The position numbers and the translations under genes were made by a program. This document shows positions 9,821-19,442 of a DNA stretch of 64,000 bases, in pieces. Each line of letters begins with the position of its first letter. The first letter of the stretch is position 1. The DNA lies in the NCBI GenBank assembly GCA_030998225.1, contig JAPYXD010000298.1, positions 326,762-390,761 of the forward strand. The letters are read 5' to 3'. This DNA comes from Diplolepis rosae. Its lineage: Eukaryota > Arthropoda > Insecta > Hymenoptera > Diplolepididae. A model generated the notes under the pieces. That model was not told the origin of the DNA. It saw only the letters and a program-made list of their open reading frames with translations, and did not search any database.

Positions 9821-11749
9821 TTAGAAATATGGACGACTCTTTGAGGTCTTTTCTTCTTTTTCCCGCTGAGTTGATTTTTCTTGATTAGAGTTGTCCTGTT
9901 CAGTTGTCTGTATTTCTCCCAATTCTATGTCGTTTGAAGCTGTTGGTCTTTTAGCAATCTGTATGAGTAGGTAAGTAACTGAACTCCACAGAGCTCCTAA
10001 AAGGTGTATGGACCAACCATAGACGGCATGCAGTGTATAACCTTGAATTATGATGTCTATTATAGCTTTAATCAAGTGAATGATCATAAATATAGCTATT
10101 ATTCCGGCACTTGCAGTCCCGAAAGTGATGAAATGTGTCCAGAGTTTGTTCCATGTGTTGCTGGCTATTGTAGTAATCACTTCTTCATTAAGTAACTTTA
10201 AAAGACTTCCTTCATTGTCGCCCAAGGGATGTCCTCGCATTTCTCTAGCTAAATCATTGAGAACTGCTGGTCGTTCTACTGGAAACATAATTCTTCCCCT
10301 AATTTGGTCCAATTCTTGTTCTGTGTATATTCCGTTGGTCGCCAGTTCTGATGGATTGACGTATTCCCACGTAGGTGCTGTCATCGGCTTAATAATTGTA
10401 GGTTTCTCTGCTGTGGTAGGTAGTGGTAGTATTTTGTACCATTTGTTACCAACATAGTATTGGGAAGGTAACATTCTGTTGCAAGGTATCTGTGTTCCTT
10501 GAGTCTTGAGGATGTGAGTTCTAGGTGTAAGGAAGTACGTTTTGTTGTTTCGAGTTACTTGAAGTTCTCCATAACAGGATTCCCCATGCTCCATTTTTAT
10601 TTCCACTGGTACACATTTGATTATGTGTACTACTTCACCTGCAACAACTGCCATGTATCCTGGTCCCTTCATCAAGTCGTAGGCGAACTCGTCCGGCGAT
10701 TGTGTTGCTATTGAAAGTGAGTTTTTCAAAGTTTGCTTCTCTAATTTACATTTTTGGGTGAGCACGTCTTTATACAGTTGTTTCATTTGAGAGCGTAAAT
10801 GTTTTTCGACGTATACAAATTTGGAGTTAACATATGCAAAAATATCTAAATTCGTTACAGAGATTTTTTTATAATTTGCGAAGCTTTCACCTTTAGTTGT
10901 TTCAAATATTAACAATTTAGGATGTTCTGTTCTAATAACTACATAACCGCAAACGGTTTCTTTGCTTTTTGCTGTCAGGGCGAACGTTATATCTTGGGTG
11001 GAAAGAGAGTACATAATTTGCTTGTTATCAAAATCGTGATCTATTACTTTATTTGCTAATCCTTCATAAAGGATGCTATATTGCTGAAATTTACAATTAT
11101 CAACCGGTACTGTATTCCAAAAGGTATAACCTCACTCCTGACCAATGCAATGACCATCAGAAAGTGAACAAATAGTTCCTGAACGCAAATGAATAGAATT
11201 TGAATTTAACTTTATTTCTGCAGTTTGTTCACTTAGAGATATTTTTATTATACCTTGCACAACTACATTTTCCCATGTGCCAAACGGATCTGAGTAACCT
11301 ACTCCATTACATTTCCCTTCAGAATTAATATATCCCGCAAACATTAAACTGTGGGTTATAGTTTGATTAATTTTGATATCGCGTACAATATGTGATTCGG
11401 TAACCTTTAATATTCCTGTTTTGTGTACATCTTCGCATGCACTTCTACTAACGTCGTTTATATATTCATTTTCTCCGTTTAGAACAATAGAAATATGTGA
11501 GTGCATCCCACAATAGTACACTGTTCTATGTGTTTCGAACTTACATTGGATTATCTTCGTTTCACTATATTCGTTGATTTGCAGGAGCTGTACATATTTC
11601 TCAGATACATCGACATTTGTTTCTGGTAGCTCACATTCTCCTACTTCTAATAGTGAAAGTGTTGTAACGTTTAAGTTTCGGGACCCACAATCGTATCCAA
11701 TAAAAGCATTTGAATTACTTATTATTACACATAGTAATAACCAAAACAT
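9821..11749 (-). pseudogene. env: env of unit 1, chuvirus-like glycoprotein, one nonsense codon
   Basis: The frame matches the 642-aa env of units 2-4 over its whole length, but a single C-to-A change on the + strand turns a Gly codon into TGA at 11134-11132, after residue 205. The rest (397 codons from the next ATG at 11014) stays open in the same frame, so this is one recent nonsense mutation and not decay. A 15-residue signal peptide, a Cys-rich ectodomain and C-terminal membrane segments are described under the intact unit 2 copy. The start ATG at 11749 is directly preceded by a splice acceptor (TTTTATTTTCAG). Truncated product would be secreted and without its membrane anchor. Confidence 0.9.
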
Positions 11750-11765
11750 CTGAAAATAAAAGAAT
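11750..11765 (-). promoter_or_regulatory. Splice acceptor for env mRNA, unit 1
   Basis: Read on the minus strand, a pyrimidine-rich TTCTTTTATTTTCAG ends exactly at the env ATG (11749). Retroviral and errantiviral env genes are made from spliced RNA, so an acceptor touching the ATG is strong positional support. It recurs before env in units 2-4 (26964, 42181, 57398). Confidence 0.7.
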
Positions 11766-11810
11766 TATTAGTATTAAATTTCAGGGTTTACATCTTCCCA
11801 TCTTTGCATT

Positions 11811-11843
11811 ACTAGTGATGATTATTAATTAATCATTACTAGT
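11811..11843 (-). other. Inverted repeat spanning the pol stop codon
   Basis: ACTAGTGATGATTA (11811-11824) faces TAATCATTACTAGT (11830-11843), 14-base arms with one mismatch, and the pol stop TAA (11831-11829) sits at the tip. All units keep it (27025-27057, 42242-42274, 57463-57495). It could be an RNA hairpin at pol termination or part of the nearby env acceptor region. Its role is unknown. Confidence 0.6.
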
Positions 11844-14800
11844 GTCTCTGCGATTTTGTATTTTCTTTGGTTTCACAGTGTGATTTATGTGTGAAATTCT
11901 GAGTCTGTTTGCATGAACAATTTTGTTACCTTGATTGTATTGAATTTTAATATTGTTTTTATTAATAATCTCCAAAATCTTGTGTGGTCCTGAATAGTGA
12001 TCACCAAATTTATTTGGCTTAGGGCCTTTTAAAAGAAAAACATAGTCTCCTATTCTAAAATTACGCGGATTTATCGTTCTGTCATAGTATTTTTTCGAAC
12101 GATTTTTGGATCCAACTAAATTTTCATAAACTAAAGTTCTTATTCCGTTTAGTCTAGTTACTAAGTCTATAATATATCCTTTATAAGAAGGCAGTAAATC
12201 TGTTTCCCTTAAGGGGTCACCTGAGGGTAATCTAGCCAGTTTTCCAAATACTGCTTCGTATGTCGTATGCTTAGTACTTTCCGATACACACGTGTTAAAA
12301 TTTAGAATCGCGATTTCCAACCATTCATCCCATTCTTGATCCGCATTAGTGTATTGCTTTAAAAATTCACCCAAAGCATGGTGTGACCTTTCCAATGAGC
12401 CATTAGACTGAGGATGAAAAGCAGTAGTTCTAATTTTTTTAATTTTAAATCTTTTTGAAATTCGTTGCATAAGTTTGCTTAGAAAATTTTGACCCTGATC
12501 GGTGATTACAATCCTAGGGGCTCCAAATAAACAAATAAATTTCTTAACAATAACATCAGCTATTGTAGTGGCAAGAGTATCTTTTAATGGGACTGCTAGA
12601 CAGAATTTAGACAGTTGATCCTGCATTGTGAGGATGTACTCGAATCCATTTTTAGTTTTGGGTAAGGGTCCTACCACATCTAGGGCTATTTTATCGAACA
12701 CTGTTCCTGGTGTATCTGTAATCACCATTGGCTGTTTTGTTTTTAATCGTACTAATTTTTTTAGTTGACAATTTAAACATTGCTGGATCCTTCGCTGAAT
12801 ATCTTCCTTCAGATTCTCCCAGTAGTAGTTTTGTTTTATTCTGTTGTAAGTTTTGGAGACTCCTCTATGACCTCCAATTGGTGAACAGTGCAATTCTTCA
12901 AATATTTCGTTTCGTTTATCCTGTGGAACAAATTTCAATGTTCCCTTACAAATAAGAATTTTAATATTTATATTCTTAAATACTGTTTTAAAAGCTAACA
13001 GCACTTCGGACCATGGTAAATTTTCTACATGTTCGCTTCGTGCTACACTTACTATCTTTACATTAAGTTTATCTATTAAATTTCTTAACTGCTTTAATAC
13101 TATATACAAGTTTTCTCTAATATTTGAAATAGATTCTTGTTTTTCGCCTCTTATGCAAAGAGCGAAATGGTTCGTTTTGCTCCCTTTCTTTGTGTGGGTA
13201 GCACTTATTTCCTTTAATGTTTGATTTGTTTCGATTTTGTTAAATTCAATTAAATTCTTTGCACCTTTATCGCAGGGATTTCCGGTACTTGTGACAAAGT
13301 ATATTAAATTGTCCTTTCGAAATTGTATCATTTCTTTAGTTTCAATAATTTGACATCTTAGGTTAGGGTCGAATTCCCTAGTTTCTTGGTTAGAATTTGA
13401 AGAATCGTAGCTTGATGTGCTACTGACTTTTGAATTTTCTTTTTGTTGAATGAGGACTTGTGCCTCGAAGTTTGATTCGGTCATTTTGACCGTGTCTTCA
13501 ATATCATCTTCTATTTTTGATGATACTGATTTTGAGGAAATTTTGTCCGGCGGTAACGCCGTTTTCGCCTTTGGGTTAGTTGAGTAACTTGACTCACTTT
13601 CCGCATAATTAGGGGTTGGTTTTCCTATTATTCTTTTTGACCTGCGTTTTTCATCAGTTGATACGTCGTTTGCTTCTTCCGTTTTCTTCTGGTTCCTTGT
13701 GATGATGTTGCACGATTGCGTTGGCACTTGCTCCGTAGGATTTCTTGAAAGTGCATCCGCGTTAAGGTTTAATTTACCAGGTTTATAAATGACTTCATAA
13801 TCGAATTCAGAGAGTTTAAAACGCCATTTTTGTACTCTAGTATTCAATTCTGCTGTTTTGAACCATACTAAAGGTTGATGATCCGTAATTATTTTAATTT
13901 TCTTTCCATAGATATACGAACGAAAGATTTTAACTGCGTGAATCATCGCCAGAGCTTCTTTTTCATAGACTTCATAAGAAAGCTCGGGACCACGTAAAAC
14001 TCTTGAGGTATATGCCATAGGGAGGTCTTTTCCTATTTCTCCCTGAGAAAGAATTCCACCAATAGCATATCCAGATGCGTCAGTTGTGATATTGAAAGGT
14101 TTTGCAAAATTAGGGTACTGCAAAATTGGAGGATTGCAAAGATGTTCTTTTAGCGTAGAAAAAGCTTGCTCCTCCTTTTCTGTCCATTTAAATGCGATAT
14201 CCTTTTGAAGTAACTTACTTAATGGTTTTGCAATTTGAGCAAAGTTCTTGATAAAACGGCGATAAAATCCAGCCAAGCCCAAAAATTGGCGTATATTTTT
14301 GACATTTTTAGGTTTTGGAAATTCTCTAACTGCTTCTAATTTTCTTGGATCTGGGCTAACTCCTTTTATATTTAACATGTGTCCTAGGTAACATACTTTA
14401 TCTCTTAAAAATTCGCATTTATCGGGATTTAGTTGAAGATTAGATTTCCGTAATCTATCCATAATTAATTTCATTTTTTCATCATGCTCTTCTAAAGAAT
14501 CGGCAAATACTACTATGTCATCGATGAATGTGAATAGAATTTTTCCTTGTAGATTTTTAAATGTTTCGTCAATAAATCTTTGAAAAGTTGGAGGGGCATT
14601 TTTTAATCCAAAAGTCATTCTTACATACTCATAATGACCATGGGGAGTGCTAAATGCTGTTTTATGTGCATCTCGTGGATCCATTAAAATTTGTTGGAAT
14701 CCTTTTGCTAAATCAAGGGTTGTGTAATATTTATGTCCTCCTACTTGGTCGATAATTTGTGTAATATCTGGTAAAGGGTATCCATCGCTGATGGTTTTGT

Positions 14801-16481
14801 CATTTAATTGGCGAAAATCTGAAACAAGTCGCCATTTTTGTTTTCCTGAAGAATCCATTTTTTTGGGTACAATCCATAGAGGTGAATTGTATGGTGAATT
14901 TGATGGTTTTATTATTCCAGAGTCTAACATTTCCTGAACTTGCCTTTCTACCTCTTCCTTTAGTGAAATTGGAAATTTATATTGTTTAACATTGATTGGA
15001 ATATCATCTATGGTTGGAATTCGGTGCATGACTGTACTTGCTGCTTCTAGTTTCTGTCCTTCTCTAAAAAACCGATCTTTGTTTGAAGTTACAAATTTAA
15101 TTATATAATTCCTTTCATTTTCATTTAAATCATTTAATCTCAACTTATTAATTAATAAATCCTCTTCTGAGACTGCAGTTTTGTTTCCTATAGAGAAGTT
15201 TCCATAAATTTCCTCTTCGGAGAAATTTCCTTGAAAAGTTTCATAAGTTTCATAAATTTCAAATTCGGAGTAAGAATCCAGGTTAAGTTCAGATGAAATT
15301 TCATGTAAAGTTTCCTGAAATTTATCTTTTGTGCACCATGTAAGTTGTTCATGTTCTGGATAGATGGGGCTATCCAGTTCTTCAGAGTCGTTTATAGGGG
15401 TTTCTTGTTCGTATTCTTGAAGTAAGGTTGAATGACTTGATGACGCAATTGCATCCAGGCTCCATGATGAATCTGTCCTTTTAATTTCTTCTGGTATGCT
15501 GGGAATACAGTTTTTATTTTCCTCTATAGCAAATTGTCGATTTTTATCCTGTAAAAATTCGTTTCCCAATGTAAATTCAGAGATTTTATCTTTCGTTTCT
15601 ATTGATTGGTTTTCGTCGTCAATTACTGCATTAGTTTCCGTTAGATATGTGGCACCTAAAATTCCTTCGCATGGAATATCGAAATCGTCAGATACTACAT
15701 GAAATGTGGATGTATACTCGTATGTATATCCGTATACTGCAAGTTTTATTGTTCCCATAGTGCGATTTAATTTATCACCTACCCCTTTAAGAAAAACAGT
15801 TTTAAAATTATCCATATCTATTTCACTAGGTAATAAATGATTCTTGATGATATTTGCTTCTGACCCTGTATCAATCATAAATTGTCCCAGACTATTTGAA
15901 GGAGGGTTGAATACTTTAATGAAAGGCAAGTTATTTTTCTTTAAATTATTGGTCCATCTTGTTATTCCACTTATTCTTGTTTCGGTTTGTAACTCATGAT
16001 TTTGTTGAAATTTAATGAATTTTTCTCCTACAATAAGATGATTCGTAAGGAAGTTGATTTTTGCTTTTGCATTAGTATAATATTCGGAACCTAGGATTCC
16101 GTCAAAAGGTATAAAAAATTCATCGGGTACTATGTGGAATTTTACTGTATGACCCATTAGTGTATGTTCTATTGTACCGATTGATGGGATTATAACAGAA
16201 TCTATTCCTTTGAGAAATACTGTTTCCTCGAGATTGACTATTTGAAGAGGGCTTTTTTTTTTGATTTTTAGAATATTTAACTCCGATCCAGTATCGAGCA
16301 TTAGCTTAATTGTGTCATTCATTACTGGATGTCTGAAAGATATAAATGGAATTTTCGTTGAATCTTCTTCTATATCGATGGTAATAATTCGCTTTGGAAT
16401 TGTTCTATTGATGTTCTTTGATTCGAGCGCTGTTGATTTTGGTTCTCCTTCTCGGTTGCACTCGGTCCCGGAAGGTTCCAT
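11829..16481 (-). CDS. pol: Pol polyprotein, unit 1, intact (PR-PR-RT-RH-IN)
   Basis: This 1550-aa frame lies in the -1 frame relative to gag and overlaps its end by 112 bases; it is expected to be made as Gag-Pol by frameshifting at 16484-16490, so the ATG at 16481 is probably not used as a start. Two retropepsin-like domains stand in tandem, DTGS at 63-66 with GILG at 128-131, and DTGS at 204-207 with GILG at 273-276. After an acidic linker comes reverse transcriptase (about 500-720) with D590 and FIDD 652-655, then RNase H with D801, E842 and D867. A Ser/Glu-rich linker of about 280 residues precedes integrase: zinc ligands H1198, H1205, C1235, C1238; catalytic D1268, D1328, E1364 (D-X35-E); and a GPY/F-like segment near 1493-1502. 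Order RT-RH-IN and motifs place it in Ty3/Gypsy. All catalytic residues are present. Confidence 0.95.
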   Translation of the reverse strand: MEPSGTECNREGEPKSTALESKNINRTIPKRIITIDIEEDSTKIPFISFRHPVMNDTIKLMLDTGSELNILKIKKKSPLQIVNLEETVFLKGIDSVIIPSIGTIEHTLMGHTVKFHIVPDEFFIPFDGILGSEYYTNAKAKINFLTNHLIVGEKFIKFQQNHELQTETRISGITRWTNNLKKNNLPFIKVFNPPSNSLGQFMIDTGSEANIIKNHLLPSEIDMDNFKTVFLKGVGDKLNRTMGTIKLAVYGYTYEYTSTFHVVSDDFDIPCEGILGATYLTETNAVIDDENQSIETKDKISEFTLGNEFLQDKNRQFAIEENKNCIPSIPEEIKRTDSSWSLDAIASSSHSTLLQEYEQETPINDSEELDSPIYPEHEQLTWCTKDKFQETLHEISSELNLDSYSEFEIYETYETFQGNFSEEEIYGNFSIGNKTAVSEEDLLINKLRLNDLNENERNYIIKFVTSNKDRFFREGQKLEAASTVMHRIPTIDDIPINVKQYKFPISLKEEVERQVQEMLDSGIIKPSNSPYNSPLWIVPKKMDSSGKQKWRLVSDFRQLNDKTISDGYPLPDITQIIDQVGGHKYYTTLDLAKGFQQILMDPRDAHKTAFSTPHGHYEYVRMTFGLKNAPPTFQRFIDETFKNLQGKILFTFIDDIVVFADSLEEHDEKMKLIMDRLRKSNLQLNPDKCEFLRDKVCYLGHMLNIKGVSPDPRKLEAVREFPKPKNVKNIRQFLGLAGFYRRFIKNFAQIAKPLSKLLQKDIAFKWTEKEEQAFSTLKEHLCNPPILQYPNFAKPFNITTDASGYAIGGILSQGEIGKDLPMAYTSRVLRGPELSYEVYEKEALAMIHAVKIFRSYIYGKKIKIITDHQPLVWFKTAELNTRVQKWRFKLSEFDYEVIYKPGKLNLNADALSRNPTEQVPTQSCNIITRNQKKTEEANDVSTDEKRRSKRIIGKPTPNYAESESSYSTNPKAKTALPPDKISSKSVSSKIEDDIEDTVKMTESNFEAQVLIQQKENSKVSSTSSYDSSNSNQETREFDPNLRCQIIETKEMIQFRKDNLIYFVTSTGNPCDKGAKNLIEFNKIETNQTLKEISATHTKKGSKTNHFALCIRGEKQESISNIRENLYIVLKQLRNLIDKLNVKIVSVARSEHVENLPWSEVLLAFKTVFKNINIKILICKGTLKFVPQDKRNEIFEELHCSPIGGHRGVSKTYNRIKQNYYWENLKEDIQRRIQQCLNCQLKKLVRLKTKQPMVITDTPGTVFDKIALDVVGPLPKTKNGFEYILTMQDQLSKFCLAVPLKDTLATTIADVIVKKFICLFGAPRIVITDQGQNFLSKLMQRISKRFKIKKIRTTAFHPQSNGSLERSHHALGEFLKQYTNADQEWDEWLEIAILNFNTCVSESTKHTTYEAVFGKLARLPSGDPLRETDLLPSYKGYIIDLVTRLNGIRTLVYENLVGSKNRSKKYYDRTINPRNFRIGDYVFLLKGPKPNKFGDHYSGPHKILEIINKNNIKIQYNQGNKIVHANRLRISHINHTVKPKKIQNRRDTSND

Positions 16482-18034
16482 CCGTTTCCCGTCCGTCTTT
16501 CTTCATTATATTTTCTTTTATAGCATTCCTCTATCGTATGCCCTGGTGTTTTGCAATATTTGCATTCCTTTTGAGTGGACGCCATTCTACATTTCGCTGC
16601 TTCATGTCCATATCGATTGCAGATTTGGCATGTTAAAACCTTATTTATTTCGGTTGGTAAAGGTCTTATTGGTTTGTTTAATGAAAAGCATTTGTCTGCA
16701 CTGTGTCCTTGTTTATTACACAGTTGACATGTTATCCTAGTTGATAGTTTATTTAGGAAACAATCTTTAGCAGTGTGTCCCTGTTTTTTACATATTTGGC
16801 ATTCCTGGTTGCCAAAACATTGGGTAGCCGTGTGCCCTTGCTTATTGCATAGTTGGCACTTAATTTGATTAAGTGGTTCATATTTTAAATTTTTCTGAGC
16901 CTTAAAACATTTTTCTAAATTATGCCCATTTATTTTACAGTTGGTACACCAGAGTCTATTTCTGCATTGCTCTGCTTCGTGTCCTTCTCGATTACAAATT
17001 CGACATGGGAACATACGTCGAGTTCTTAAATGATTGTCTTCATTTCGGTTATTTACTGTTGTCCGTCTAAGATTTTTTTGAGCTTCTAATTTTCGCTCGA
17101 TGGTGATCGCATTTTTTATTAAGTTGTTGACATCTTCCACTTCCTCGTTTCCCAATCGTTGCTCCAGTTCGAATTTAAGTCCCCTTTTAAAAGAATCAAC
17201 CAATGTGTTTTCGATTTGCGCGCGGAAATTTGGGTCGATAAAACCTTGATTTTCTAAACTCCTAACCTCCAAAATCCTAGTTCCAATATCCCTGATTCTG
17301 TTAGCATAACTAATTACGTTTTCGTGATCTCTTTGAAATTCCTGTCCTAGCTCTCCTAGTAATTGAGGAATAGTCCTAGCTGGAGTATATATATTTTTAA
17401 GGAAAGTTTTAAGCTCGTCGATGTTTAAAAATACTTGACCAGAAATAGCTTGACGGGCTTCACCTGTTATTTTGCTCCTGATTAATTTTACTAAGTTAAT
17501 TTCTGATTCGGGTTCTATCATGCACTTAGCTTCATTACAACCTTCTATAAATTGTGCTAAAAGAATATTTCTACCATTAAATTCGGGTACTACCATTAGT
17601 GCGTCCCGTAAAGTAACAACCTGGATTGTAACCGGTTGCTGGTTAGCATTTACATTCTTATTAGGTTGCTCAGAAGAACTCGGTCTCCCGTAACCTGATT
17701 TTTCTGGCATACTCATTTTGATTTTAATATTGGGGTTTTTCTCTAAAGAATAGTTTAAATAAGATTCGCTTAGATCTACTAGTGTTTTAGTACTATTGTT
17801 TGATAGTACTGAAGTATCAAAAGGGTTTTCAAAAGAATAGTTTTCCTGAATTGATTCGCTAGTATCATTCAGGGGTTCTGTATCCTTACTTGAGGATGTT
17901 GAAAGATTTAAAGAATATTCCTCTTCACCACGTGGTAGCTCTTTTCTTGGAGCAAAAGGATTAAATTCATCAACTTCTTTTTGAAGGTCTGAATCTTTCG
18001 ATGCCTGTGTTCGGGTGATTCTTTTGTCCGACAT
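16370..18034 (-). CDS. gag: Gag polyprotein, unit 1, intact, seven zinc knuckles
   Basis: The 554-aa frame starts at a true ATG at 18034. Residues 1-120 are acidic and Ser-rich, 120-330 form a capsid-like helical region, and 344-504 hold seven CX2CX4HX4C knuckles (344-357, 363-376, 393-406, 412-425, 436-449, 469-482, 491-504). These bind nucleic acid in Gag proteins, where one or two are usual. The protein ends in a Gln/Asn/Ser-rich tail of 50 residues which overlaps pol in the -1 frame. Gag forms the particle and packages the genomic RNA. The knuckle repeats differ from one another, so they are an old expansion and not a recent slippage. Unit 2 differs by one residue (Asn to Lys in an NRIRDIG segment); unit 3 is identical as far as I compared. 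Confidence 0.95.
   Translation of the reverse strand: MSDKRITRTQASKDSDLQKEVDEFNPFAPRKELPRGEEEYSLNLSTSSSKDTEPLNDTSESIQENYSFENPFDTSVLSNNSTKTLVDLSESYLNYSLEKNPNIKIKMSMPEKSGYGRPSSSEQPNKNVNANQQPVTIQVVTLRDALMVVPEFNGRNILLAQFIEGCNEAKCMIEPESEINLVKLIRSKITGEARQAISGQVFLNIDELKTFLKNIYTPARTIPQLLGELGQEFQRDHENVISYANRIRDIGTRILEVRSLENQGFIDPNFRAQIENTLVDSFKRGLKFELEQRLGNEEVEDVNNLIKNAITIERKLEAQKNLRRTTVNNRNEDNHLRTRRMFPCRICNREGHEAEQCRNRLWCTNCKINGHNLEKCFKAQKNLKYEPLNQIKCQLCNKQGHTATQCFGNQECQICKKQGHTAKDCFLNKLSTRITCQLCNKQGHSADKCFSLNKPIRPLPTEINKVLTCQICNRYGHEAAKCRMASTQKECKYCKTPGHTIEECYKRKYNEERRTGNGWNLPGPSATEKENQNQQRSNQRTSIEQFQSELLPSI
16447..16490 (-). promoter_or_regulatory. Programmed -1 frameshift signal between gag and pol
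   Basis: On the minus strand GGGAAAC (16490-16484) is a canonical X XXY YYZ slippery heptamer and is read in the gag frame as G GGA AAC. After an 8-base spacer a stem begins, CCTTCCGG (16475-16468) with CCGAGAAGG (16455-16447), eight pairs with one bulged A. Sequence, frame and spacing all fit retroviral -1 frameshifting. The signal is identical in units 2 (31661-31704) and 3 (46880-46923) and also present in unit 4 (62111-62154). Confidence 0.85.
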
Positions 18035-18059
18035 ACGTAGGTTTATTTAAAATTTTGAT

Positions 18060-19320
18060 AATTTACATTTGAATTCTCGTGATCTTTTTGAAACGTTTGA
18101 AATTTAGGATTTTTAGAATCCTATTAAAAATTTGAAAATTTAGAAAAATTTATATTTGGACTCTTGTGTTCCATAGAAAATTTGTTTTAAAATTAGGATT
18201 CTTATGATCCCTTTGAAAATTTTGAAAATTAGGATTCTTATAATCCTATTAAAAATTTGGAAATTGAGACAAATTTAACATTTGGATTCTTGTGATCCAA
18301 TAAAATTTTGTTTTAAAATTAGGATTCTTTTTAATCCCTTTAAAAGTTCATAGATTTCGGATTTTTATAATCCTATTGAAAATTTTAAAATATTGAAAAT
18401 GTAGAATTTTGGATTCTTGTGATCCAATAAAATTTTGTTTTAAAATTAGGATTCTTTTGATCCCTTTGAAAATTTAGAAATTTAGGATTTTTGTAATCCT
18501 ATTTAGAATTTAGAAATATAAAATAATTTTGAATTTGGATTCTTTTGATCCATAGTAATTTTGTTTTATAATCAGGATTCTTTTGATCCCTTTGAAAATT
18601 TAGAAATTTAGGATTTTTGTAATCCTATTTAGAATTTAGAAATATAAAATAATTTTGAATTTGGATTCTTTTGATCCATTTTAATTTTGTTTTATAATCA
18701 GGATTCTTTTGATCCCTTTGAAAATTTATAAATTTAGGATTTTTGTAATCCTATTTAGAATTTTGAAATATAAAATAATTTTGAATTTGGATTCTTTTGA
18801 TCCATTTTAAGTTTTGAATAAAATTAGGATTCTTGTGATCCTTTTTGAAGATTTTTTAAAATTTTAGGATTTTTGGAATCCTATTAAAAATTTGAAATAT
18901 TAAGAATTTTAGAAATGTGGATTCTTGTGATTCATAGAAATTTTGTTTATAATCAGGATTCTTGTGATCCCTTTAAGAATTTTTAGATTTAGGATTTTTA
19001 TAATCCTATTGAAAATTTGGAAACAGAAAATTTAAAATTTGGATACTTTTAATCCATAGAGATTTGTTTAAACTTAGGATTCTTTTGATCCTTTTAAAAG
19101 TTTAGAAATTTAGGATTTTTATAATCCTATTAAAAATTTGAAAATTTATAAGAAAAATCGAAAATTGGATACTTTTGCTCCATAGAATTTTGTTTTTTTT
19201 TTTAAATTAGGATGCTTGCGAACTTTTTTTTAATAATTTGAAAATTTAGGATTTTTATAATCCTATTGAGGTTTGAAATTTAAGAATTTTGAAATTTGGA
19301 TTCTTCATATCTATATAATA
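18060..19320 (-). repeat. Leader array: ten 126-bp repeats made of small hairpins
   Basis: The word AGGATTTTTATAATCCT or a close variant recurs at 18116, 18231, 18358, 18484, 18610, 18736, 18865, 18991, 19112 and 19247, mostly 126 bases apart. Each is a perfect 6-bp inverted repeat (AGGATT/AATCCT). Between them each unit also has one or two GGATTCTTTTGATCC-type words (GGAT/ATCC). The flanks of these words vary while the paired ends are kept, and several changes are compensated or confined to loops. The array lies in the gag leader just upstream of the gag ATG and is transcribed, so a string of 20-30 RNA hairpins or multiple protein-binding sites is likely. No coding frame is supported. Confidence 0.85.
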
Positions 19321-19442
19321 AAAGAAATAAAAATAAGGTGGTTAAGATATCAATTGGGATTTTATTTACTTAACATATGTACATTAATATATAAACGAAG
19401 GGTGAAAAATTTACTTATAAATATATTTTATTTTCATTTTAA

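Noticed and set aside
10004..10714. Open frames on the + strand opposite env
   Set aside because: They are shadows of the env coding strand and recur only because env is repeated.
16261..16740. 159-codon + strand frame opposite the gag-pol overlap
   Set aside because: Shadow of two overlapping coding frames; its Cys and Phe richness mirrors the zinc knuckles read backwards.
18060..19320. CRISPR-like array because of the regular repeats
   Set aside because: Repeats are contiguous 126-bp units with diverged spacers-in-repeat, in a eukaryotic retroelement leader and without cas genes.
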